This document shows, piece after piece, positions 1-6,697 of a stretch of DNA of 14,970 nucleotides; the first letter of the stretch is position 1, and each line of letters starts with the position of its first letter. The notes under the pieces were generated by a model. That model was not told the origin of the DNA. It worked only from the letters and a program-made list of their open reading frames with translations, and ran no database searches. A program made the translations under genes and the position numbers. This DNA comes from Polaromonas sp. UBA5171 (GTDB taxonomy: Bacteria > Pseudomonadota > Gammaproteobacteria > Burkholderiales > Burkholderiaceae_C), in contig DHWX01000085.1 of NCBI GenBank assembly GCA_002413395.1, positions 1-14,970 of the forward strand, given 5' to 3'.

Positions 1-58
1 TCTTTCTGAGGCGATAGTCTAGAATGACCGATCCAATACTGTCCTGACAGAAAATATC

Positions 59-865
59 GTGAATTGGACATTTACCAGCCATCCCGCTCATTGGGGTCAC
101 GACGACGAGCACCAGACGCTGCCGCATCCGGTCACCGCCAAGGCACGCAATTACCGGGGTGGCGAAACACCGGCGCACAGCCATCCGCGTGCCCAGTTGC
201 TTTATGCTGGCAGCGGGGTCATGCGGGTCGAGACCGAGGTCGGCTGCTGGGTCGTGCCGCCGGTGCGCGGTGTGTGGATTCCGGCTAATACAGCGCACCG
301 GGTGATCATGCTCGGCACAGTCGAAATGCGCACCCTCTACATCCGCCCGGATGCCGCCCCTGACCTGCCGGAGGTCTGTTGTCTACTCGAAGTCAGCCCG
401 CTGCTGAGGGCATTGATCCTCGCATTGCTCGAAGAACCCTTGGCCTATGACCGGGCTGGCCGGGCCGGTCGAATCGCCGAACTGACGTTGCACGAGCTTC
501 TCTTCCTGAAAATCCCAGCGCTGTACCTGCCGATGCCGGGCGAAACGCGCATGCACCGCCTGTGCCAGGAGTTGGTTGCCAACCCTGATAGCCGCAAAAC
601 GCTGGAAATGCTGGCCGAACAGCAAGCCACCAGCAGCCGCACACTTGCGCGGCAATTCCACCTTGAAACCGGCATGAGTTTTCGGCAATGGCGACAGCAG
701 GCGCGGCTGGTCGAAGCACTTGGCCACCTGGCCAACGGCGTGCCAGTTGCGCGTGTTGCAGAAAAGCTCGGCTACCGAAGTGCCAGCGCCTTCGCCGCGA
801 TGTTCAAGCGCACGCTGGGTATGGAGCCGCGTCGATATTTTGCTACGGAAACGGTCGGAAACTGA
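59..865 (+). CDS. AraC-family transcriptional regulator with cupin sensor domain
   Basis: A 268-residue one-component DNA-binding regulator. Residues about 20-110 form an AraC-type cupin arm, with the HSHPRAQLLYA and WVVPPVRGVWIPANTAH segments typical of NimR/YdhB-like members. Residues about 165-262 carry two helix-turn-helix units: the first around TSSRTLARQF, the second around VARVAEKLGYRSASAFAAMFKR, followed by the usual GMEPRRYF end. The length is normal for the family, so it looks intact. The start is GTG at 59 and has only a weak purine-rich stretch (ACAGAAAA) upstream. A short dyad CTGTC-2-GACAG lies at 39..50, just ahead of the start, where an operator or promoter element would be. 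NimR-like regulators often control an adjacent divergent exporter; here that neighbour would be off the left edge, so the target is inferred, not seen. The gene converges on the helicase remnant. Confidence 0.9.
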   Translation: MNWTFTSHPAHWGHDDEHQTLPHPVTAKARNYRGGETPAHSHPRAQLLYAGSGVMRVETEVGCWVVPPVRGVWIPANTAHRVIMLGTVEMRTLYIRPDAAPDLPEVCCLLEVSPLLRALILALLEEPLAYDRAGRAGRIAELTLHELLFLKIPALYLPMPGETRMHRLCQELVANPDSRKTLEMLAEQQATSSRTLARQFHLETGMSFRQWRQQARLVEALGHLANGVPVARVAEKLGYRSASAFAAMFKRTLGMEPRRYFATETVGN

Positions 866-876
866 CAGGCCGTCGT

Positions 877-914
877 ACAAAGTGATACACAAAGAATGCC
901 GGCGTTCACTTTGT
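877..914. repeat. 9-bp perfect inverted repeat downstream of the AraC gene
   Basis: The arms ACAAAGTGA (877..885) and TCACTTTGT (906..914) are exact reverse complements separated by 20 bases. The repeat begins 12 bases after the regulator stop codon and lies between two convergent genes. It could form a hairpin and act as a weak bidirectional terminator, but there is no T-tract, so a standard intrinsic terminator is not supported. It could also be the end of a lost mobile element, since the helicase gene on its other side is truncated nearby. Confidence 0.45.
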
Positions 915-963
915 GCTGATAACTGCAATATCTTCGTCAGAAACCAACGCGCGGGTCAGCGGA

Positions 964-1464
964 TCATGCAAAACGTAATGCGCTAGCCACCACTTCGAGG
1001 TTGTCGTTGCGTTGGCAGAAGAAGCACTCGTTGCCGGCGACAAACGCTACGTGCAGTTTCGTGATCGGCAGCGGATAGGACGTCGTCTTGAACGTGAAAC
1101 CGTCCAGGAACGACTCACTGCCCGTGACCAGGTAGGCCGCCTGCAGTGACCCCATCGTTCGATGCCCATGAGGGCGCAGGATGCAGCTGGTGATGAAGCC
1201 GTCCAGCGTATCAATGTCCACACGCTCACGGCCAAAGCCAGCGGGAAGGTCGCGAGCCAGGATTTCGTAGGCCTTTCTGAACGTGTCAACGGCCACATTG
1301 GAGAACGACAGCAGGGCGACACGTCCACGCGCGTTGCCCAAGTTCCGGCGCATCTGGACGAGACGCTGCACCGACGTCTTGGTTTTACCGCTACCGGCGC
1401 ACGCGACGACGCACAACGGCGCCATGGGGGCGTCGACGACTGCTTGCTGCTCTGGCGTCAGCAT
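964..1464 (-). pseudogene. UvrD/GajB-like helicase, N-terminal fragment
   Basis: A 166-residue remnant of a superfamily 1 helicase. It keeps the Q-motif-like LTPEQQAVVDAP at residues 2-13, the Walker A loop ACAGSGKT at about 21-28, motif Ia LLSFSNVAVDTF and the Ib-like IDTLDGFITS. The DExx box and all later helicase motifs are missing. Full-length relatives are several hundred residues longer, so this fragment cannot be an active helicase. The start ATG is 2 bases beyond the stop of the OLD nuclease fragment, the tight coupling expected of an OLD-UvrD (Gabija-like, GajA-GajB) operon. The break lies somewhere in the last roughly 20 codons, close to the AraC gene; the final residues may be read-through past the original junction. 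Confidence 0.8.
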
Positions 1465-1466
1465 GC

Positions 1467-2424
1467 TCAGGCCTTCTTGGCCTCTGCCTGACAGGCATGC
1501 TGGATTGCTGACTCGATGTAGCCGGGTACAGTGAACGGAACCTTGGGATCTGAAATGACCTGCGCTAGGGACTGGGCGAAACTGCCCTTTTGCACGTTGT
1601 TCTTCGGTCGCTCGAACATGCCGCAGAACAGCGCGCGAGCCTTGGCTGCGTCGTCTGGTTTGGCGTCGACTGTGGCCGTCAGGCTCTTGGCGATCTTCGG
1701 GTGCAGTTCATTCAGTGCCGTAAGCATCGCGGCCGCTGTTAGCGGGCTCAAGTGCAAGGTCGTACTCGAAGGTCTTGAGGCCGTGAAACACCTTGACGTG
1801 CGAGTCCTCGCGCGACTTCATCTTGGCGGTATTGGCTGACACGGTGATCAAATCTCCAGGCGCGGGATAGATAGGCTCCGCATCGTCATCGTCCTCACCA
1901 TCGTCCGCCGTGCCTTCCGCGGCACCAGCTTCGCCATCAGCCTTGGTGACAACCTTGGGAGCGACCGGATCAGCGTCAGTCAGGACGGCAACGGGGATTT
2001 TCAGCGCCTTGTCGCCGAACAGCGGCAGGAAGGAATCGAAGTTCAACCCCTCGACGCTGATCAAGCTCACGCCATGCTGGCGCAGGTCGAATCCGATGCG
2101 CTTGGCGAGCGCGCTGATCATCATCAGTTCGGCCGCACCCTCGATGAAGATGACCCGGCGCGCGAAAAACAACTCGGCGCGGGTGACATCCAGGTAGCGT
2201 TCCAACTTCTCGCGCTTACCTTTCTTGAAGGCGACGTCGCGTGGGAAAAAGGTCTCGACCGACGTGCCGGTGTCGACCAGACAGACCAGACTGTCCAAGT
2301 TGGCAATGCTGGCGAAGTTCGGCGAATGGCTCGTCACGAACAGTTGGATCGGTTTCTCTCCTTCAACCGCTTTGATGGATTCCAGATACTGCAACAACAC
2401 AGCCTGAAGCTGAGGATGCCTGCG
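1467..2424 (-). pseudogene. OLD-family/GajA-like nuclease, C-terminal part with frameshift
   Basis: Remnant of an overcoming-lysogenization-defect (OLD) ATPase-TOPRIM nuclease. The surviving sequence starts at HPQLQAVLLQYLE, the stretch that normally follows the Walker B region, and continues with the D-loop/H-loop area QLFVTSHSPN. A TOPRIM domain follows: VIFIEGAAELMM supplies the EGxxE pattern and PVAVLTDADP the DxD pattern. An acidic low-complexity insert (EDDDDAEP) comes next. The frame then breaks near 1710-1750: one frame ends at 1708 shortly after FEYDLALEP, and the C-terminal part (AAAMLTALNELHPKIA, later PFTVPGYIESAI) continues in another frame to 1467. The N-terminal ATPase with Walker A is absent, replaced at about 2416-2435 by an IS21 fragment. 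With the helicase fragment downstream this is a dead Gabija-like, class 2 OLD, anti-phage module. Confidence 0.82.
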
Positions 2425-2432
2425 GGACTTTC

Positions 2433-2585
2433 CCTGCTGTATTTGGGTACAACGTCGCCGGGTGCCTTAAGCCATTTCTTGACCGTGTTGCGTGACAGCC
2501 CGGTGAGCTTTGCAATTGCGGTGTTGGAGAGTTTGTCGCGCAGTTTCATGCGCCTTACCTTGCCTATCATTTCCATGGTGATCAC
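2433..2585 (-). pseudogene. istA: IstA transposase, N-terminal fragment (IS21 family)
   Basis: About 51 codons remain of an IS21-family transposase normally around 400-500 residues long. The text MEMIGKVRRMKLRDK followed by SNTAIAKLTGLSRNTVKKWL is the N-terminal helix-turn-helix of IstA proteins. The probable start is GTG at 2585, with GGAG six bases upstream; an in-frame ATG at 2576 is an alternative. Similarity ends after VPKYSR, and the continuing open frame reads out of frame through the OLD nuclease gene. The DDE catalytic domain is gone, so it cannot transpose itself. Confidence 0.72.
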
Positions 2586-2593
2586 CTTTGTCT

Positions 2594-2614
2594 CCTGCTG
2601 AATATTTCAGCAGG
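2594..2614. repeat. Palindrome over the istA ribosome-binding site
   Basis: The arms CCTGCTGAA (2594..2602) and TTCAGCAGG (2606..2614) are perfect reverse complements around a 3-base centre. On the minus strand the second arm contributes to the CAGGAG ribosome-binding site of istA, so a hairpin in the mRNA would hide it. Limiting transposase translation this way is plausible but inferred. Confidence 0.5.
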
Positions 2615-2628
2615 TCAGTGGAACACCC

Positions 2629-2682
2629 TGGTCAATTTTGGATCGGCGCTTATGCCTTTACGTGGTCAATTTTCGGTCGGCG
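2629..2682. repeat. IS21 end repeats (two 20-bp copies)
   Basis: TGGTCAATTTTGGATCGGCG at 2629..2648 and TGGTCAATTTTCGGTCGGCG at 2663..2682 differ at two positions and are 34 bases apart, in the same direction. Multiple repeats of this kind are the probable transposase-binding sites at IS21-family ends, so they support the mobile-element call. Confidence 0.72.
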
Positions 2683-2745
2683 GCAACACACCAGTCCTTA
2701 ATGCAACAAAACCGAAGACGATCTTGTGCATGTTCCGGCCATGGG

Positions 2746-4737
2746 TTAGTGGTGAATATTCAGCAAGCGCTTCGCCTCGGCAGCGACCGCCACTGCCGTG
2801 ATACCGAAAAGTTCGTACAACGCGTCCGCAGGGCCAGACGCGCCGAAGCCGGTCATGCCAACGAAACCGTCGCCTTCACCGAGATAGCGGTCCCAGCCGA
2901 AGCGCACCGCCGCCTCGACCGCCACCCGCACGCTACCCTGCGCCAGCACCTCGGCGCGGTAGGCGGCGTCCTGGACGTCGAAGCGCTCGCAGCAGGGCAT
3001 AGACACCACCGCTGTCGGGATTCCGTCGGCCTGCAGTTGCTCGCGCGCCTGCATGGCGATCGCCACTTCGGAGCCGGTGGCCAGCAGCGTCACGGCACGC
3101 ACACCGTCGTCGCCCTCCGCCAGGACGTAGGCGCCACGGCGCGAGAGGTTGTCGGCCACATGCACAAGTCGCACGGTCGGCAGCACCTGGCGCGCGAAGA
3201 CCAGCGTCGTCGGGCCGTCACGCCGTTCGAGCGCAATCTCCCAGCATTCGGCGGCCTCGACCGCATCGGCTGGGCGAAGGACCAACATGTTCGGCATCGC
3301 GCGCAGCGAGGCCAGTATCTCGACCGGCTGGTGCGTCGGTCCATTCTTGCCAACACCGATAGAGTCGTGGCTGAAGACGAACTTCACCGGCAGGCCCATC
3401 AGTGCCGCCATTCGCATTGCCGGACGCTCGTAATCTGCGAAGGCGAGATATGTCACGGCCAGCGGCAGCACGCCTCCATGCGCGGCCATGCCGTTGGCCA
3501 TGGCACCCATCACATGTTCGCGCACGCCGCAGTGGACATAGGCGCCACTTCGGTCGTCGGCGGTGAAGGCCTTCAGACGGCGCTTGTGACTGGTCGGGGC
3601 TTCGAGATCGGCGCAGCCAACCATACGTTCCGGCAAAATATCGGTCAGGCGGTCATTGATTTCAGCCGAAATCATGATTCCGCCCGGCGCCTCCTTCAGA
3701 TCGACAGCGCCCCTCTTGTACGCTTGCAATGTGTCACGCCAGCCCATGGGGAGTTCGCCGGCCATTACGCGGTCGAACTCGGCCCTCTCGGCGAAGGGCA
3801 GTGCCGTGCGCCGTGCTTGCCACGCCTCGTGTTCTGCCAGGCTACGCCGGCCTGCGTCGCGCCAGGCGTTGAGCACCGGCGCAGGGATCTCGAATGGCCC
3901 GTGCGGCCAGTCGAGCTGACGGCGCGCCATGTCGGCGTCCTCAGGATGGAGCCGCGCGCTGTGGCCACCGCGCTGCCCCTGAAGGCGCGCGATGCCGCGC
4001 GCGATCACCGTGCGACAGGCAAGCAAGGATGGCCGCGAGTCCAGCCTCGCGGCGGTCAGTGCCGCCGACACGGCTTCAAGGTCGTGGCCGTCCACTTCCA
4101 CCACATGCCAGCCTGCCACCTGGAAGCGCTCGGCCACATTCTCGCTAATCGACAGCACTGTACTCCCGTCGTCGGTGATGCGGTTGTCGTCCCACAGCAA
4201 CACCAGCTTGCCCAGCTTCAGATGGCCGGCCAGCGAGATCATCTCCTGACCCACACCCTCCTGAAGGCAGCCGTCGCCGACAAAGGCATAGGTGTAATGG
4301 TCGACCAGCGCACTGCCGAAGCGCGCGCTCAGGTAAGCCTCCGCAATCGCCATGCCGAAGGCGTTTGCGATGCCTTGACCCAGCGGCCCGGTCGTCACTT
4401 CAATGCCCTTGTTCGGGTCAATCTCAGGGTGGCCTTCGCACCGCGAACCCAGCTCGCGAAAGCGCTTGATCTCGTCGATGGAAATCTCCGCATAGCCGGT
4501 CAGGTACAGCAGCGCGTAGAGCAACATTGAGCCGTGGCCATTGGACAGAACGACGCGATCGCGGTCAGGCCAGGTCGGGTCGGCAGGCAGGAACTTCAGG
4601 TGTCGTGTGTACAGCGCCGTCGCGATCTCAGCCATGCCGAGCGGCACACCCTGGTGGCCCTCGGTCGCGCGCACGATGGCGTCGATAGCGAGGAAGCGGA
4701 TGGCGTTGGCTAGTTGCGGGCTGGTAGATTCAGACAT
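2746..4737 (-). CDS. tkt: Transketolase, full-length one-chain form
   Basis: A 663-residue thiamine diphosphate enzyme that moves two-carbon ketol units between sugars, cytoplasmic. The length is that of standard transketolases (about 660-670). Motifs in order: GHQGVPLGMA near residue 28, SNGHGSMLLYALLYLTGY, TTGPLGQGIANAFGMAIAE, the ThDP motif GDGCLQEG running to DDN, CGVREHVMGAMANG with the catalytic Glu, HDSIGVGKNGPTHQPVE, and ATGSEV with MPCCERFD near the C-terminus. One departure stands out: the usual HDSHGAPLG segment reads GGHSARL. The ATG at 4737 has GGAGA 9 bases upstream. It is last in the operon, 73 bases behind dctP, so it probably serves the imported substrate rather than the housekeeping pentose phosphate pathway. 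Its stop lies only about 55 bases from the IS21 remnant, and no clear terminator is visible between them. Confidence 0.95.
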   Translation of the reverse strand: MSESTSPQLANAIRFLAIDAIVRATEGHQGVPLGMAEIATALYTRHLKFLPADPTWPDRDRVVLSNGHGSMLLYALLYLTGYAEISIDEIKRFRELGSRCEGHPEIDPNKGIEVTTGPLGQGIANAFGMAIAEAYLSARFGSALVDHYTYAFVGDGCLQEGVGQEMISLAGHLKLGKLVLLWDDNRITDDGSTVLSISENVAERFQVAGWHVVEVDGHDLEAVSAALTAARLDSRPSLLACRTVIARGIARLQGQRGGHSARLHPEDADMARRQLDWPHGPFEIPAPVLNAWRDAGRRSLAEHEAWQARRTALPFAERAEFDRVMAGELPMGWRDTLQAYKRGAVDLKEAPGGIMISAEINDRLTDILPERMVGCADLEAPTSHKRRLKAFTADDRSGAYVHCGVREHVMGAMANGMAAHGGVLPLAVTYLAFADYERPAMRMAALMGLPVKFVFSHDSIGVGKNGPTHQPVEILASLRAMPNMLVLRPADAVEAAECWEIALERRDGPTTLVFARQVLPTVRLVHVADNLSRRGAYVLAEGDDGVRAVTLLATGSEVAIAMQAREQLQADGIPTAVVSMPCCERFDVQDAAYRAEVLAQGSVRVAVEAAVRFGWDRYLGEGDGFVGMTGFGASGPADALYELFGITAVAVAAEAKRLLNIHH

Positions 4738-4757
4738 GACAAGAGTTCTCCGTTCCG

Positions 4758-4776
4758 CCCCGCGTCGAGCGCAGGG
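4758..4776. other. GC-rich hairpin between dctP and transketolase genes
   Basis: CCCCGCG (4758..4764) and CGCAGGG (4770..4776) pair over seven positions, one being a G-U pair in the minus-strand RNA, with a 5-base loop. There is no T-tract, so it is not a classical terminator. It sits in the longest gap of the operon and could stabilise or process the mRNA so that the binding protein and transketolase are made in different amounts; this is inference. Confidence 0.35.
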
Positions 4777-4810
4777 CAGTGGTAGCTAAGACAATTTCGA
4801 TGTAGACCGC

Positions 4811-5842
4811 CTAGGGCAGGACGCCCACGTTATCCTCCAGCAACTTCCAGGCATCGTTGCCGAACTTGCCACGCCAATCCTTGTAAAAGCTCGTCTTGCC
4901 AAGCGCGGCCTTGAAGTCCTTTGGGTCAACCACGATGAACTGCAGGCCCTTGCCCTCCAGCTCCCCACGCAGAGACTGACTGAGCGCGGCGATGTCGGCG
5001 CGCTCGTCGCCTGCCGACTTATCGAACTCGCGAAAAACGATCTCCTGAATGTCCTTGGGCAGGCGACCCACGGAATTTCGGTTGCCGAGAATCCAGTATG
5101 CGTCCCACACGTGATTTGTCAGGCTGCAGTACTTCTGCACTTCGTTCAGGCGCGCCGTGGCGATGATGGCGAGTGGATTCTCCTGGCCTTCGACCAGCTT
5201 GGTCTGCAGCGCCGAATACAACTCGTTGAAGTTGATCGGCGTCGGGCTGGCGCCAAGCGCGGTGAACAGCGAAGAAAGCATCGGTGATGCGGGAACCCGC
5301 AGCTTCATCTGCTTCAAGTCCTGGGGCGTCCTCACCGGCGTGGACGAGGTGGTAATCTCGCGAAAGCCGTTATCCCAAGGCTTCGACATCGTGAGCAATC
5401 CGACCTTCTCGATCTGCGCACGTACGTACTTGCCCAGACTACCGTCCATGGCCTTCCACACCTGCTCATAGTCACGAAACGCGAATCCAGTGTTGGGGAT
5501 GCCGGCCGCGGGCACTAGCGTGGACAGCACCGAGCTCGCCTGGTTGAAAAAATCCACACCACCGTTTCGCACCTGGGTCATCAGGTCGGTGTCCGAGCCC
5601 AGCTGATTGGCGGGAAACAGGCGGATATCCAGCCGGCCGTTGGTGGCGGCCTTGATGCGATCGATCGCCTCCTGCGCGCGTTTGTTGACGGGGTGACTAG
5701 GATCCTGTCCGGTGGCAAGTTTGTAGTTGAACTGGGCTGCGAACGCGCGCTGCGGCAAAATCGTAAACAGCGGAAGCGCGGCTGCGCCGGTCAGGCACTG
5801 GCGGCGGCTCAGGCCGCAGCGAGGGGTCTTACTATGGGTCAT
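4811..5842 (-). CDS. dctP: TRAP transporter periplasmic solute-binding protein (DctP)
   Basis: A 343-residue extracytoplasmic binding protein that delivers a small acidic or hydroxylated solute to the TRAP membrane unit. The N-terminus carries a twin-arginine signal (SRRQCLTGAAALPL) with likely cleavage after RAFA near residue 35, so it is exported folded by Tat. DctP features follow: HPVNKRAQEAIDRI, LFPANQLGSDTDLMTQVRNG, and the ligand-site region LRVPASP running to FNELYSALQTKLVEGQENPL. The Arg of LRVPASP normally binds a ligand carboxylate, which suggests an acid substrate, although some family members bind sugars or polyols. The ATG at 5842 follows AAGGAGATAACA, a strong ribosome-binding site. 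Its position 42 bases after the SDR gene, far from dctQM, shows that the transporter is split across the operon. Confidence 0.93.
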   Translation of the reverse strand: MTHSKTPRCGLSRRQCLTGAAALPLFTILPQRAFAAQFNYKLATGQDPSHPVNKRAQEAIDRIKAATNGRLDIRLFPANQLGSDTDLMTQVRNGGVDFFNQASSVLSTLVPAAGIPNTGFAFRDYEQVWKAMDGSLGKYVRAQIEKVGLLTMSKPWDNGFREITTSSTPVRTPQDLKQMKLRVPASPMLSSLFTALGASPTPINFNELYSALQTKLVEGQENPLAIIATARLNEVQKYCSLTNHVWDAYWILGNRNSVGRLPKDIQEIVFREFDKSAGDERADIAALSQSLRGELEGKGLQFIVVDPKDFKAALGKTSFYKDWRGKFGNDAWKLLEDNVGVLP

Positions 5843-5884
5843 TGTTATCTCCTTGGTTGGTGGAAGTCGGGGCGTACTGTGCGC

Positions 5885-6634
5885 TCAGTGAATCAACATG
5901 CCACCGTTCACATCAAGCGTGACGCCGGTGCAGTACTTGGCGAGAGGGCTGGCCAGGAACACGACACAGCCGGCCACGTCGGCGGGCTCGCCGATGCGAT
6001 TCAGCGGGATCTGATCCAGGATGCCCTGCATGCGGTCCTCGGGGATGAGGCCCTTGTTAATGTCCGTGGCGATCAGGCCCGGCGTCACGCAGTTGACGCG
6101 GATGCCGTCTATGCCGGCCTCCCTCGCCAGCGCACGTGCCAAGCCCAGCACGCCGGCCTTCGCCGCCGAGTAGTGCGGCCCGCCCAGAATGCCGCCTCCG
6201 CGCTGTGCCGAGACCGACGAGATGCAAACGATGGAACCGGACTTCGCTGCGCGCATCGCTGGCAGCACGGCCTGACACATGTGGAGAGTGCCGCGCAGGC
6301 TGACATCGAGCACCGCGTCATAGTCGGCAGCGGTGATATCGACGAACTTGCGCGGCTGCGTAATCCCGGCGTTGTTCACCAGGATGTCGATGCGACCGCA
6401 TTGATCGAGGGCCGCCTTGACTGCCCGCTCGCAAGAGGCCTTGTCGGTCACGTTCGCCACGACGCCTACATGCTGCGGGCCAAGGCTCGCGGCGGCACCG
6501 GCTGGGTCGGCGCGTTCGAGGTCCAGAATCACGACGCGCGCGCCTTGTGCGGCCATCATGCGGGCGGTGGCGAAACCCAGCCCGTTCGGACCGGCACCGC
6601 CGGTGACGAGGGCAACTTTGTCAGTAAGAATCAT
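5885..6634 (-). CDS. Short-chain dehydrogenase/reductase (SDR)
   Basis: A 249-residue classical SDR that oxidises an alcohol or reduces a ketone with a nicotinamide cofactor. Seen in sequence: the nucleotide loop TGGAGPNGLG at about 11-20, Asp after the second strand (VILDLER), which usually favours NAD over NADP, NNAG near 87-90, and the catalytic Ser (CISSVSAQ) with the Tyr-Lys pair in HYSAAKAG. Catalytic residues and length are complete. The ATG at 6634 has AGGAG 8 bases upstream. The gene lies between the transketolase C subunit (63-base gap) and dctP (42-base gap). The neighbours suggest it oxidises an imported polyol or sugar acid to the keto form that a transketolase can use; the true substrate cannot be read from sequence. 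Confidence 0.93.
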   Translation of the reverse strand: MILTDKVALVTGGAGPNGLGFATARMMAAQGARVVILDLERADPAGAAASLGPQHVGVVANVTDKASCERAVKAALDQCGRIDILVNNAGITQPRKFVDITAADYDAVLDVSLRGTLHMCQAVLPAMRAAKSGSIVCISSVSAQRGGGILGGPHYSAAKAGVLGLARALAREAGIDGIRVNCVTPGLIATDINKGLIPEDRMQGILDQIPLNRIGEPADVAGCVVFLASPLAKYCTGVTLDVNGGMLIH

Positions 6635-6697
6635 GGTTTTAACTCCTGAAGTGAAAGCGTTGAAAGGAAGCGATGGAATTGAATGCGACTGGCGTCT

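Larger units (their letters stand above)
2425..2690 (-). mobile_element. IS21-family element, 5' end remnant
   Basis: This stretch holds the outer end and the start of the first gene of an IS21-family insertion sequence, read on the minus strand. The outer boundary is placed near 2690, where the minus strand reads TGTGTTGCC, matching the TG ends of this family. Two long repeats of the type expected at IS21 ends lie inside it, followed by the istA start. The inner boundary is where istA similarity stops and OLD nuclease sequence begins, at about 2416-2435. The rest of istA, all of istB and the other end are missing, so an internal deletion or recombination followed insertion. Exact ends are estimates. 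Confidence 0.7.

Noticed and set aside
2638..4530. A 630-codon open frame on the plus strand opposite the transketolase gene.
   Set aside because: Its protein is rich in Arg, His and Gln with no recognisable domain, and it mirrors a full-length transketolase with all motifs. Long antisense frames are common in GC-rich genes.
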